A stretch of DNA of 64,000 bases from Archivesica marissinica. Its lineage: Eukaryota; Mollusca; Bivalvia; Venerida; Vesicomyidae. Location: positions 39,636,062-39,700,061 of the forward strand of contig CM026397.1 of NCBI GenBank assembly GCA_014843695.1, read 5' to 3'. Made by a program: the position numbers and the translations under genes. Below, piece after piece: positions 58,101 through 63,135 of this stretch (positions within the stretch are counted from its first letter, which is position 1; every line of letters starts with the position of its first letter). The notes below the pieces were generated by a model. The model saw only the letters and a list, made by a program, of their open reading frames with translations. It was not told the DNA's origin and did no database searches.

Positions 58101-59590
58101 AGATCAGCCGGGAGTATAACATAGTGATCTTCATGTACTTATGAAGTTGTATTCTATTGCGCAATTCTATACAGCTGGCACATTATGGGACACATGTTGT
58201 TTATCTGTATCTGACACAGCAGATGTCGCCACTAACTGACTGACACGGCGTTAACCTTTGTTACTATACCTGGTATAAATGTAATAAGTTGTTCTCTAGC
58301 AATGTGTGAGATGTCTTACTCACGGACATGTGTACTGAGGCCATGATCTAACTGGGAACCCTCAATCTCTAATGTGATGCTCTACCATCATATTGCTGTT
58401 TATTTCAGAGGGTTTGAGGCCATGTGCCAAAACAATTTCAATGATGCGTACCAAAGTTTCAAAAGAGCAGTAGACGCAGACTCCTCGAACACTTCAGTAA
58501 GTTGTTTATACTGTATCATGTTTGTCACCTTCAGTAAGTTGTTTCTACTAGATCATGTTTGTCACCTTCAGTAAGTTGTTTCTACTGTATCATGTTTGTC
58601 ACCTTCAGTAAGTTGTTTCTACTGTACCATGTTTGTCACCTTCAGTAAGTTGTTTCTACTGTATCATGTTTGTCACCTTCAGCAAGTTGTTTCTACTGTA
58701 CCATGTTTGTCACCTTCAGTAAGTTGTTTATACTGTACCATGTTTGTCACCTTCAGTAAGTTGTTTCTACTGTATCATGTTTGTCACCTTCAGTAAGTTG
58801 TTTCTACTATATCATGTTTGTCACCTTCAGTAAGTTGTTTATACTGTATCATGTTTGTCACCTTCAGTAAGTTGTTTCTACTGTATCATGTTTGTCACCT
58901 TCAGTAAGTTGTTTCTACTGTATCATGTTTGTCACCTTCAGTAAGTTGTTTCTACTGTATCATGTTTGTCACCTTCAGTAAGTTGTTTATACTGTATCAT
59001 GTTTGTCACCTTCAGTAAGTTGTTTATGCTGTATCATGTTTGTCACCTTTAGTAAGTTGTTTATGCTGTATCATGTTTGTCACCTTCAGTAAGTTGTTTC
59101 TACTGTATCATGTTTGTCACCTTCAGCAAGTTGTTTCTACTGTATCATGTTTGTCACCTTCAGCAAGTTGTTTCTACTGTATCATGTTTGTCACCTTCAG
59201 TAAGTTGTTTCTACTGTATCATGTTTGTCACCTTCAGCAAGTTGTTTCTACTGTATCATGTTTGTCACCTTTAGTAAGTTGTTTCTACTGTTTATCACCA
59301 CTCATATTTAATTACATAAAATCGGCATTAATATCATCTATTTGCAGGCAGTGAACAATATGGCTGTTTGTTGCTTATATCTGGGCCGCCTGAACGACGC
59401 CCTGAAGTCACTAGAAGCCTTGGTGCATTCAGACCCGGACAAAAACCTGCACGAGGGTATCTTGTTTAACCTTTGTACGCTGTATGAACTAGAATCTTCG
59501 CGATCCCTGCACAAGAAACAGGCTCTGCTAGACCTGGTCAGCAAACATAAAGGAGATGGCTTTCCAGTGGTTTGCTTGAAGATGGCTTGA
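25076..59590 (+). CDS. TRAPPC12: TRAPPC12 (TTC15) gene, complete: TRAPPIII subunit
   Basis: Thirteen coding exons: 25076-25178, 30122-31297, 35863-36119, 47507-47623, 48668-48778, 49142-49280, 50778-50890, 52908-52980, 54320-54393, 54833-54931, 56187-56284, 58409-58496 and 59348-59590. All introns are GT-AG with matching phases (1,1,0,0,0,1,0,1,0,0,2,0). The sum is 2,691 nt, or 896 residues plus stop; human is about 735. The N-terminal about 430 residues are acidic and low in similarity. From about residue 450 similarity to TRAPPC12 is clear ([71 protein letters not shown]), with TPR-like helices to the C-terminus. TRAPPC12 is a cytosolic subunit of TRAPPIII in ER-Golgi transport and autophagy, with a reported mitotic role (family knowledge). 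Introns make up about 92% of the gene and are mostly tandem repeat. Confidence 0.95.
25505..25715. repeat. 51-59 bp tandem repeat, 4 copies
   Basis: GGTTACGGGTTAAAGACATT then GGGCCGACCTAGATTA, then GGACAAGTCTGGCA is repeated four times in TRAPPC12 intron 1, 330 bp after the exon 1 donor. No exon sequence is included. Confidence 0.9.
25815..26435. mobile_element. TIR element, AAAGCAGCATTA family
   Basis: The ends are inverted: TTAAAGCAGCATTATATCG at the left and CGATGTAATGCTGCTTTAAA at the right. Internal stretches (GCGTATACGACG, GAAAGTAGGA) are shared with the element at 52152-52695, whose ends are variants of the same motif. The inside also holds a SINE D tail fragment at 26148-26195. There is no transposase frame. 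Located in TRAPPC12 intron 1. Confidence 0.65.
26692..26974 (-). mobile_element. tRNA-Thr-like SINE, family B
   Basis: On the minus strand the head starts at 26974 with GATCTGTAGCCCAGTGGTAA (A box). It then has a good anticodon stem-loop (CTGGA, loop CTGGTAA, TCCAG; anticodon GGT, Thr-like) and the B box GGTTCGATCCC. The body ends in CCGGTAGCGACGATAAATAA. Copies occur at 62178-62470, 27122-27633 (interrupted) and 22389-22485 (tail). Confidence 0.82.
27122..27633 (-). mobile_element. SINE family B copy split by a piggyBac-like MITE
   Basis: The left piece, 27122-27173, matches the family B tail. The right piece, 27414-27633, matches the body and tRNA head (GGGGATCGAACCTGCAATC, then GTTAACCACTGGAC). 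Between them is the TTAA-bounded MITE. The two pieces are collinear with the intact copy at 26692-26974. Confidence 0.8.
27174..27413. mobile_element. Intact piggyBac-like MITE inside SINE B
   Basis: It begins TTAACCCTTTCCTTCATAGA and ends TCTATGAGGGAAAGGGTTAA, an inverted repeat of about 20 bp flanked by TTAA on each side. At 240 bp it has no transposase. The same left end occurs at 15080, and a right-end piece in reverse orientation at 49390-49436. Precise TTAA duplication is the hallmark of piggyBac-mobilised elements. Confidence 0.88.
27655..29532. repeat. 22-bp minisatellite, about 85 copies
   Basis: The unit AAGTCCTTACAAGTACTTAT plus AG repeats through TRAPPC12 intron 1. The left part (27655-28330) has a higher-order pattern with TAGATAG-extended units about every 3-4 copies. 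The right part is simpler, with single-base indels. No coding potential. Confidence 0.95.
29533..30121. other. TRAPPC12 intron 1 end, no gene seen
   Basis: AT-rich unique sequence leading to the exon 2 acceptor. An ATG at 30037 opens a frame that runs into exon 2, but the homologous start is exon 1 and the acceptor TTTTTATTAG at 30121 is good. Confidence 0.6.
30122..31297 (+). CDS. TRAPPC12: TRAPPC12 coding exon 2 (large acidic N-terminal exon)
   Basis: The acceptor TTATTTTTATTAG precedes 30122 and the donor CCCTG|GTGAAG follows 31297. It is phase 1 to phase 1, 1,176 nt (392 codons). It encodes a Ser/Glu/Asp-rich, probably disordered region. A short conserved-looking patch, [20 protein letters not shown], resembles the LSTFFGD motif of human TRAPPC12. 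Codon composition is clearly different from the surrounding repeats. Confidence 0.93.
31371..31903. repeat. 33-bp minisatellite, 16 copies, inside an interspersed element
   Basis: The unit ACATTTGAAGCAGTGAACTA plus ACACATTGTATTC repeats every 33 bp. The flanks (AAATTTATCAGTGAAATAAA on the left at 31333, CAATTTGTCAGTGATTTTC on the right at 31968) recur around 51838-52035, where a small 18-bp repeat occupies the same internal place. The array therefore grew inside a copy of a dispersed element. Confidence 0.9.
32017..34628. repeat. 12-bp AT-rich satellite-like array, about 217 copies
   Basis: The unit is AATATGATATAC with variants AATATAATATAC, AATGTGATATAC and AATATAAAATAC. The left half mixes AT-only variants. 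From about 32960 the GTG variant rises, and 34195-34460 is almost pure AATGTGATATAC. Open frames of up to 871 codons occur because 12 is divisible by three; these are artefacts. Located in TRAPPC12 intron 2. Confidence 0.95.
34629..35862. other. TRAPPC12 intron 2 end, no gene seen
   Basis: About 1.2 kb of AT-rich unique-looking sequence between the 12-bp array and exon 3. Short frames of 60-85 codons show no family motif or splice context. Confidence 0.6.
35863..36119 (+). CDS. TRAPPC12: TRAPPC12 coding exon 3
   Basis: The acceptor GTGTGTTTGTAG precedes 35863 and the donor TCACAG|GTAATA follows 36119. Phase 1 to phase 0, 257 nt. It encodes [20 protein letters not shown] then [20 protein letters not shown], matching the human stretch [20 protein letters not shown]. 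This is where confident similarity to TRAPPC12 begins. Confidence 0.95.
36160..47335. repeat. 27-bp minisatellite, 11 kb, about 400 units, with higher-order repeats
   Basis: The basic unit is CCATCAATATACCAGTACAC plus AAGTGTT (27 bp). It is interspersed with 48-bp units holding CCATCAATATACACACTCAT plus TCCATTCATAT. Common variants are AGTGCT, AGCGTT, AGCACT and ATTGTT. Large blocks recur: the rare TACACATTCATTCCATTCAT plus TTACC occurs at 37711, 39142 and 41430 (1,431 and 2,288 bp apart), and CAGGTGTTCC at 44332 and 45963 (1,631 bp apart). It starts 40 bp after the exon 3 donor and fills TRAPPC12 intron 3. Frames of up to 3,428 codons are artefacts of a stop-free unit divisible by three. Confidence 0.96.
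47341..47540. repeat. 50-bp repeat carrying the TRAPPC12 exon 4 splice acceptor, 4 copies
   Basis: AGTCATGTACTTTCAG, then GGTGATCCAGCGAGGGATTT, then GGTATATAGATAT starts at 47341, 47391, 47441 and 47491. Each unit holds a 3' splice site plus the first 34 nt of exon 4. The last copy is continuous with the real exon. The first copy has TTTCAAAG instead of TTTCAG. The third base of one codon (GCG/GTG) separates the spare copies from the functional one. Confidence 0.95.
47507..47623 (+). CDS. TRAPPC12: TRAPPC12 coding exon 4
   Basis: The acceptor GTACTTTCAG precedes 47507 and the donor CTCATG|GTAATT follows 47623. Phase 0 at both ends, 117 nt. It encodes [20 protein letters not shown] then [10 protein letters not shown] and GLKKLM, matching human [20 protein letters not shown]. 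The acceptor and exon start are the last of four tandem copies. Confidence 0.96.
47641..48319. other. TRAPPC12 intron 4 with a TIR-element fragment
   Basis: AT-rich intron. At 48070-48200 it holds a CAGTCAAATCTGTGTTAAGC segment of the same TIR family as 8516-8697. The rest (47641-48070) shows nothing I can name. Confidence 0.6.
48320..48569 (+). mobile_element. Full-length SINE, family A
   Basis: The plus strand has the head CTGTCCGATTAGCGCAGTGG (A box) and AGGTTCGATCC (B box), then the body CTCCGGGTACTCCGGTTTCC and the tail AAATAAATAAAGTTTAAACT. It is flanked by the 8-bp duplication TAATATGG at 48312-48319 and 48570-48577. This is the cleanest copy of the family in the window; it lies 100 bp upstream of TRAPPC12 exon 5. 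Confidence 0.92.
48668..48778 (+). CDS. TRAPPC12: TRAPPC12 coding exon 5
   Basis: The acceptor TTTGTTTTAG precedes 48668 and the donor TTACAG|GTAATA follows 48778. Phase 0 at both ends, 111 nt. It encodes [20 protein letters not shown] then [10 protein letters not shown], paralleling human SCRNWRAAVDLCGRLL...SHTTDSLQ. Confidence 0.94.
48908..48977. mobile_element. hAT-like element end fragment
   Basis: GATGGCAACGAATAGTGATT followed by CTATTCGAATATTC resembles the terminal inverted repeat of the element at 55305-55644. No matching right end is seen, so this is a solo fragment in TRAPPC12 intron 5. Confidence 0.5.
49142..49280 (+). CDS. TRAPPC12: TRAPPC12 coding exon 6
   Basis: The acceptor TTCTTGTTGCAG precedes 49142 and the donor AAAGAGAG|GTACTC follows 49280. 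Phase 0 to phase 1, 139 nt. It encodes [20 protein letters not shown] and [20 protein letters not shown], matching human LWFVRLALLVKLGLF...[20 protein letters not shown]. The donor is duplicated 41 bp downstream. Confidence 0.96.
49268..49349. repeat. 41-bp tandem duplication of the exon 6 donor
   Basis: CCAGGAAAGAGAGGTACTCT plus TTGCAATGTTCACTATT occurs twice, 41 bp apart (starting 49268 and 49309). It includes the last 13 nt of exon 6 and the GT donor. The second donor lies at 49322. Confidence 0.95.
49390..49436. mobile_element. piggyBac-like MITE end fragment
   Basis: TTAACCCTTTCCCTCATAGA followed by AGCACCTCTCGATGC matches the inverted right end of the 27174-27413 MITE. The remainder is absent; the 23-bp array begins immediately after it. 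Confidence 0.7.
49437..50757. repeat. 23-bp minisatellite, about 57 copies
   Basis: The unit TAACTGTAACTTGTGTCTGA plus TAT recurs with TTCTGTC, TTATGTC, TTGTGTG and ATGTTTG variants. It fills TRAPPC12 intron 6 from the MITE fragment to 20 nt before the exon 7 acceptor. Confidence 0.95.
50778..50890 (+). CDS. TRAPPC12: TRAPPC12 coding exon 7
   Basis: The acceptor GTAACTTTCAG precedes 50778 and the donor AAAAAG|GTACAT follows 50890. Phase 1 to phase 0, 113 nt. It encodes [20 protein letters not shown] then [18 protein letters not shown], matching human [20 protein letters not shown]. Confidence 0.96.
50965..51705. repeat. 18-bp minisatellite, about 41 copies
   Basis: The unit TGTATATTGCACCTATTC alternates with CGTATATTGCACC and TGTATGTTGCACC variants in TRAPPC12 intron 7. 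All three plus frames stay open; not coding. Confidence 0.95.
51837..52035. mobile_element. Interspersed element with a small 18-bp repeat
   Basis: The left flank AAATTTATCAGTGAAATAAA and the right flank TTTTCGGACTCAAGCTGTCA match the flanks of the 33-bp array at 31333-31980. Inside, three copies of CCGCTGCATGGTACCTAG lie at about 51941-51985. Confidence 0.6.
52152..52695. mobile_element. TIR element, second copy of the AAAGCAGCATTA family
   Basis: The ends are TTTAAAGCGACATTGCATCG and, inverted, TGATGTAGTATCGCTTTAAG. Shared internal motifs with 25815-26435 are GCGTATACGACG, GAAAGTAGGA and AATAAACAGTG. No transposase frame. TRAPPC12 intron 7. Confidence 0.6.
52908..52980 (+). CDS. TRAPPC12: TRAPPC12 coding exon 8
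   Basis: The acceptor TTTTAATGTGCAG precedes 52908 and the donor GAAAAG|GTATAG follows 52980. Phase 0 to phase 1, 73 nt. It encodes [20 protein letters not shown] then ESRK, matching human ILANLEQGLAEDG. The end of the exon and the donor recur at 53161-53194. Confidence 0.94.
52968..53194. repeat. Duplicated exon 8 junction flanking a SINE A fragment
   Basis: A 34-nt segment covering the last 13 nt of exon 8, its donor and 21 nt of intron (52968-53001) recurs at 53161-53194 with one mismatch (GAAAAG versus GAAATG). Between the copies lies a head-less minus-strand SINE family A fragment (53021-53158). The layout could be a 193-bp segmental duplication with later loss, or an unusually long target-site duplication. 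Confidence 0.85.
53021..53158 (-). mobile_element. SINE family A fragment
   Basis: AGTTTAAACTTTATTTATTT (the reverse-complemented tail), then the CACTCTCGTTGGCTCG region and GTGTGGGAGGAAACCGG, matching the family A body. The tRNA head is missing, apart from a terminal GGACAGCC. Confidence 0.8.
53186..53468 (+). mobile_element. SINE family C, reference-like copy with two 45-bp segments
   Basis: The head CTTCTGTAGCGATTGATTAA with B box AGGTTTGAATCC is followed by CTCAAGTGAGGAAGCTATCC. Two 45-bp units (GGGGTCTTCCTCCACCAATA) then lie before the CATATGACCTAAGCTGTT end and an A-rich tail (53459-53468). It is collinear, in reverse, with 7640-8465. Confidence 0.72.
53527..54199. repeat. 66-bp minisatellite, about 10 copies
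   Basis: The unit GATTGCTTGAATTACTTCAC, ACACGTGCAGCATTAGATCA, ACGGTCAATAGAGATTTACC, CTGTGG repeats nearly perfectly. The first copies are shorter. It lies in TRAPPC12 intron 8, 120 bp before exon 9. The high identity suggests recent expansion. Confidence 0.96.
54320..54393 (+). CDS. TRAPPC12: TRAPPC12 coding exon 9
   Basis: The acceptor TTTTTTTTCACAG precedes 54320 and the donor TTGCGA|GTAAGT follows 54393. Phase 1 to phase 0, 74 nt. It encodes [20 protein letters not shown] then VSLR, corresponding to human [20 protein letters not shown]. Confidence 0.93.
54586..54655 (+). mobile_element. tRNA-like SINE head, family E
   Basis: GACGTCCAGTGGTAGAGTGT (A-box-like) and CAGGGTTCGATACTC (B-box-like) form a tRNA-like head. 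The body is replaced by the 45-bp repeat. It lacks a proper acceptor stem, so a functional tRNA gene is unlikely. Confidence 0.5.
54659..54818. repeat. 45-bp repeat, 3.5 copies, abutting the exon 10 acceptor
   Basis: ACATATTGGTATACAAGCTC, AATGCCAGATGACAGGTTTA, TGTTA repeats. The last partial copy runs into CTCTGCTTGCTTCAG, so the array ends within 20 nt of TRAPPC12 exon 10 without including exon bases. Confidence 0.93.
54833..54931 (+). CDS. TRAPPC12: TRAPPC12 coding exon 10
   Basis: The acceptor CTGCTTGCTTCAG precedes 54833 and the donor CTCCAG|GTACTA follows 54931. Phase 0 at both ends, 99 nt. It encodes [20 protein letters not shown] then [13 protein letters not shown], matching human DYVLAVEAYHSVI...LLSGIGRISLQ. 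This is TPR-like. Confidence 0.96.
55074..55206 (-). mobile_element. SINE family A fragment (head and body)
   Basis: It runs in reverse from AAATGTGGTCATTCGTGTGA to CCGAGGATCGAACCCGGGTT (B box) and TTGGTGAGAAGCG. The A box and the tail are both missing. TRAPPC12 intron 10. Confidence 0.8.
55305..55644 (+). mobile_element. Non-autonomous hAT-like element with BED-finger remnant
   Basis: The ends are inverted: TAGGGATGGCAACGAATATT and the complement CGAATAGCG...TTGCCATCCCTA. The flanks ATATTTAG (55297-55304) and ATATTTAC (55645-55652) are an 8-bp duplication with one mismatch, as hAT elements make. Inside, the plus strand encodes [20 protein letters not shown] then [12 protein letters not shown], the first half of a BED zinc finger (W..., C-x2-C), broken by a frameshift before a HLKK-like end. 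It is an internally deleted derivative. Confidence 0.8.
55805..55968 (-). mobile_element. SINE family G, head missing
   Basis: It matches the 7288-7514 element through TTTAGCTCGATTG, CTCTCGAGACCTCATTCC and GAATTTAAATGCCTTGCC. It stops before the tRNA-like head. TRAPPC12 intron 10. Confidence 0.78.
56187..56284 (+). CDS. TRAPPC12: TRAPPC12 coding exon 11
   Basis: The acceptor AAATTTCCAG precedes 56187 and the donor AACAA|GTAAGT follows 56284. Phase 0 to phase 2, 98 nt. It encodes [15 protein letters not shown], then TTLYMN, matching human IGDIKTAEKYFQDVE...VLMN. TPR-like helices. Confidence 0.95.
56447..56634 (+). mobile_element. SINE family A, internally deleted
   Basis: The tRNA head (CTGTCCGATTAGCGCAGTGG) and body are present. 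The segment between CCACGCCAA and TGTTGTAAAATAATAAAG is shortened by about 40 bp relative to the 48320 copy. TRAPPC12 intron 11. Confidence 0.82.
56868..57110 (+). mobile_element. tRNA-headed SINE-like element, family F
   Basis: The head CCGTCTCCGTGGCCTATTGC with AGGTTCGAAGCTC (B box) is followed by a body with CACCTGCCCTTCAAGCATAG and CTTTCAATAGGGG. A diverged copy with a nested insertion lies at 59890-60225. Confidence 0.65.
57166..57590. mobile_element. Foldback-containing interspersed repeat, copy 1
   Basis: Homologous to 62565-63135 over several stretches (AACACCTGGAAGGATTCTGA, TGTTTGATTATCAGGGACTA, AATAAGGCTCAAAAATATAC). Its 3' part, 57445-57582, is a near-perfect inverted repeat: GGATCTTACAC...CCATATTTTATGA pairs with TCATAAAATATGG...GTGTAAGATCC around a loop of roughly 30 nt. 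No protein. TRAPPC12 intron 11. Confidence 0.7.
57730..58140. other. GC-rich patch in TRAPPC12 intron 11
   Basis: About 400 bp that is visibly richer in G+C than the surrounding intron, with no repeats and no recognisable frame. Short frames on both strands (61-87 codons) show no family motif. It could be a decayed element, an enhancer or an unknown exon. Confidence 0.4.
58409..58496 (+). CDS. TRAPPC12: TRAPPC12 coding exon 12
   Basis: The acceptor TGTTTATTTCAG precedes 58409 and the donor ACTTCA|GTAAGT follows 58496. Phase 2 to phase 0, 88 nt. It encodes [20 protein letters not shown] then VDADSSNTS, matching human LGQNNFAEAHRFFTEIL. The donor with the last four exon bases is included in the following 37-bp array. 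Confidence 0.95.
58493..59290. repeat. 37-bp array carrying a 5' splice site in each unit, about 21 copies
   Basis: The unit TTCAGTAAGTTGTTTCTACT, GTATCATGTTTGTCACC contains the exact exon 12 junction TTCA|GTAAGT. Variants are TTTATAC, TACC and CAGCAAG (which destroys the donor). It occupies nearly all of TRAPPC12 intron 12, ending 57 nt before exon 13. Confidence 0.96.
59348..59590 (+). CDS. TRAPPC12: TRAPPC12 coding exon 13 (C-terminus and stop)
   Basis: The acceptor TATTTGCAG precedes 59348 and the stop TGA is at 59588-59590; 80 codons. It encodes [60 protein letters not shown] then LDLV...CLKMA. This is the best-conserved part and identifies the gene (human [20 protein letters not shown] and [17 protein letters not shown]). 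Confidence 0.98.
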   Translation, partial: AVNNMAVCCLYLGRLNDALKSLEALVHSDPDKNLHEGILFNLCTLYELESSRSLHKKQALLDLVSKHKGDGFPVVCLKMA

Positions 59591-59890
59591 TAGCCAATAC
59601 CTACCCAGCCAACTGTTTTACTTTTCAATGGGACCAATATTTAATTTAGGCAATACACGATCATTTACAACATTACAAATGAGGAATTGGACATAAAGGT
59701 GTTACAGCTTATGGTTGTCATCTCCGCATTTCATGATTTTGGGCTCAAATATGACAAAGATATGCCTGGAAATCGATAGAACAGTTTCGTGCAAACGGTG
59801 CACATAGATAAACAGTGCTAATGGAAAACTTTACAGAGCCTGGAATTGTATGGATACATATCCGTGTTCAAAATGTTCCATATACACTCA
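59591..59890 (+). other. TRAPPC12: Probable TRAPPC12 3' UTR start
   Basis: Unique sequence directly after the stop codon. No AATAAA is seen close by; the first plausible one on the plus strand is at 60566-60571, beyond a SINE. The transcript end is not determined. Confidence 0.45.
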
Positions 59891-60225
59891 CGTCTCCGTG
59901 GTCTTAGTGGTTTATGATGTCAAATGTTCAAACCGGGGGTTCATTATGTTCTGACCAGTTATTTGTCTGATGACAAGTAATGGTTAGTTTAAACAATATT
60001 TTATTCAAGAATGGTACATAACATAGGAATAGTTGCAACAGCACAGTTAGGATTGGGGAAAAAGTTACATAGTAACTTATCCGAATCCCTTTCCTACAAA
60101 TAATGGTTACAAACTGCCTATAAACCTGGTGCCTGTCCTGCAAGGATAGGATTTGGTAAGTACTGGTGTTCATAAGGCATGTCTCATCATTCCAATAGGG
60201 GGGACATTATAATATACAAACACTA
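59890..60225 (+). mobile_element. SINE family F copy with a nested 114-bp insertion
   Basis: The head (CGTCTCCGTGGTCTTAGTGG) and the tail (CCTGTCCTGCAAGGATAGGA, CATTCCAATAGGGGG) match 56868-57110. At 59987-60100 an insert begins GTTTAAACAATATTTTATTC and is bracketed by TAATGGTTA at 59978-59986 and 60101-60109. The insert's left end looks like a reversed retroposon tail. Confidence 0.75.
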
Positions 60226-61428
60226 GAAGTCTTTCCTTTACTGTTTATTCTTAAACAAACGCACTCCCTCAACATTAATATGGAACTATTTCCCACAGTG
60301 CACCTGCAGAATTACTGAAATATATGTCGTGCAGCAACCGATAAAACAATTACATACAACTGCTTAGTTTCTCCAGAAGTTCACTCGATACTTGTAGCAG
60401 TAAATAACCGTAAATTATCCAAGGGTAAAGAGAAATAGAGGATATTTGTATTTATTAGTGTAAGAAGAGTTTACTTCATCGAGCGATCACCGACATGTGT
60501 ATTACCATGAGTGGCTAACAATTTGCATATTTCGGTTATCACGAGATGAAATCAAATCCTACACTAATAAACATAAATCTTCTTTTTCCTTTATGATTTC
60601 CAATGATTTTGGCTACTATAATATTTGTTACCAAATTTAATTCACTTTTACTGCCCCTGTCGGGAGCCTCATTTCACTACAATACACTACCGCACAACCG
60701 TTTATGTTTGTTTGAACGTAATTTGTTGTCAAAATTAAAAACTACAGACAAAACAAATTTATTAGAATATATTACTTTATAATTAACTGTTCATGATTGA
60801 TAGAAAATAGGTAACATACAAAAGTACATCCAACAGCAGAGGAATACGAAACTTAAGCAGTGACAACAAAACTGCCATCTTTCACTGTTTGAAAATCATT
60901 CATTCATTGGAAAGCATAAAAGAAGGAGCATTAATTATAGTACAACTATTTTATTCCCATCTTGTGTTTTACGTAACTGTACTGTAAACACTATAGTTTC
61001 ACGAACACTTAATTTCACGATTTTGACCATTTTCAATTAAGTCACGAAGTTTTTAATTCGCGCATCAGTGGTGTATAGCAAAATAAATCTAGAATCAGAT
61101 TTGCTTTAATTCGGTCATCTTCGTGAAGTCCATGAAAACCAGCGGTTGTTGAATTCCACAGGAGGAATTCTTCTTTCCATTAAAACCTGTAGAAAATTAA
61201 AAATGACAATTTATTAGCAGCAAAAAGGAAATAAAAATGGAAGTATTACCATGGGTTTAAACATTATTTATTTCAGTATATTTACACGTCATCAAGAAAT
61301 GAACATTTTACATATAATTTAACAGCAATAGACTGAAAGGGATTAGAACGAAAGATAACTTATATAGTTCTTCTCCCTGGAATCATGTTGTAACAATACA
61401 TTATTATTAAACAGCAAAGAAATGTTAT
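60226..61428. other. Intergenic or 3' UTR sequence, no gene seen
   Basis: AT-rich sequence with no convincing exon, RNA gene or repeat by eye. An AATAAA at 60566-60571 could serve as a TRAPPC12 polyadenylation signal. Confidence 0.5.
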
Positions 61429-61624
61429 GCAATCCGATTGGACAATAACCCTTGTAACAGGTACAGAAAACAAATGCAATCCGATTGGACAATGATCCAA
61501 GTAACGGGTACAGAAAACAAATGCAATCCGATTGGACAATGACCCAAGTAACGGGTACAGAAAACAAATGCAATCCGATTGGACAATGACCCAAGTAACG
61601 GGTACAGAAAACAAATGCAATTGA
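61429..61624. repeat. 47-bp repeat, 4 copies
   Basis: TGCAATCCGATTGGACAATG, ACCCAAGTAACGGGTACAGA, AAACAAA repeats four times. A related CAATCTAATTGGACAATGAC lies at 61793, on the other side of the SINE C copy. Confidence 0.93.
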
Positions 61625-61635
61625 TTGGTTTCATT

Positions 61636-61797
61636 TGTTTTTGGGTTTAGGTCATAAGCGACTCTCTAGCTGTTATTGGTGAAGGGAGGCACGGATGAGC
61701 ACCTGGGTTGCACCACTGACCTTCCGTGAACCAGCTGGATAGCTTCCTATCATGAAAGAATTTGACACCTCCAATAGAATTTGAACCTGAAGCAATC
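61636..61797 (-). mobile_element. SINE family C, single 45-bp segment
   Basis: GGTCATAAGCGACTCTCTAG, CTGTTATTGGTGAAGG and CACTGACCTTCCGTGAACCA, then CAGCTGGATAGCTTCC and a B-box-like TAGAATTTGAACC in reverse. It is diverged but collinear with the other C copies. Confidence 0.65.
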
Positions 61798-62177
61798 TAA
61801 TTGGACAATGACAGGGTTCTCTACGCCTGAATTTCTGTCTGCACCACTACTGTCGCCAATTTGAAAAACTGAGAGCCATATAGTTCACAGATAATATCTG
61901 AAGCCATGTATTTGACAAAACATGTTGTGCCAAATATTTTCGCCTATTCACGACATTTAGCGCCAGTATTTGTTTATCGCCATGGCGACAGACAGCGGGA
62001 ATGCTGAATGAACACATAAATGATGCAGATAACAAATGTTTTTGTACCTCTGTAACTAAAATTTGCATTGTGCAGAGTCGGAGTATTTATGCAACATACG
62101 GTAACCTGATGCTAACCATGATAAAAGCATGGATTCTGCTGCGTATGGTTGATTATCATGTGCGTCTGGTTCCTGAA

Positions 62178-62470
62178 ATATTGTGTTGTGTGTTTTACGT
62201 TTATTTATCGTCGCTACCGGTTGCCCATATGAGCGACGCCTCCTGAAGAGATTAGTCATTTTAGATTTTTTGGAAGATAGTGTAGTGATACAGACAGAGA
62301 CCCATTCCAGAGTCTCCTCTGGTTCTTTTACGTGCAAGGTGTAAAGCACCGACACAAGACCTCGGTTTAACGTCGCATCTGAAAGACTGTTAATTTTATT
62401 AGGGTCACAGACGGGGGATCGAACATGTGATCCCTGGATTACCAGTCCACTGGACAATAGACCCGTCTGT
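62178..62470 (-). mobile_element. tRNA-Thr-like SINE, family B
   Basis: Head at the right end (minus strand) with B box TGTTCGATCCC and a partly deleted A-box region. The body and tail CCGGTAGCGACGATAAATAA match 26692-26974. It is flanked by TTCCTGAA at 62170-62177 and 62471-62478. Confidence 0.85.
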
Positions 62471-62564
62471 TTCCTGAATTATCTCGCGTTCATTTACTTT
62501 ATAAACCTGGGTGTTCGGTCTTGTATGTTATATTTAATATTTATATTTATTGAGTGTAATACAC

Positions 62565-63135
62565 ATGCTTAATAACACCTGGAAGGATTCTGATTGATCG
62601 TGGCGTGACATTTGACAGCTTGCAATACACATTCGACATATGTTGTTTGTGTTCATGCTTTATTTGTTGAAAATAAACTGCTTAGATCAATAAAATGTTA
62701 AATATGCACTAGCGGTTTACAGTGATTACAAATATTGTGTCGGTTATTTGCATTACGTTGTTTGATTATCAGGGACTATTTACGATGGCGTACAGATGCA
62801 CCTGAATATAATAAGGCTCAAAAATATACTGGAAAACGGAAACATTCTGTTTCCTTCAGATTTGTGGTCATGTAATAAAAATGATCTTTCACTTGATTTC
62901 ATACCATATTTTATGAAAATAGTTTTGGAATTCTGTTATTAAGCTTGCCAAAAGGCTTATTGGCAAAAAGTTCCAGATCGGACAGGTGCGTTTTCTCCGG
63001 GTACTCCGGTTTCCTCTCACAAAAAGTTCCAGATCGGACAGGTGGGTTTTCTCCGGGTACTCCTCTCACACGAATGACCATGTTTAAAGGAAAAAGTTCC
63101 ATAAAATATGGTACAAGTGTAAGATTCTATATGAA
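62565..63135. mobile_element. Foldback-containing interspersed repeat, copy 2, with SINE A fragments inside
   Basis: It follows the 57166-57590 copy through TTGATTATCAGGGACTATTT and CCATATTTTATGA. The hairpin loop region then contains two tandem SINE A body fragments (62971-63020 and 63026-63086: CCAGATCGGACAGGTG, TTTTCTCCGGGTACTCC). The second arm follows (CCATAAAATATGG, GTGTAAGATTC). Confidence 0.65.
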
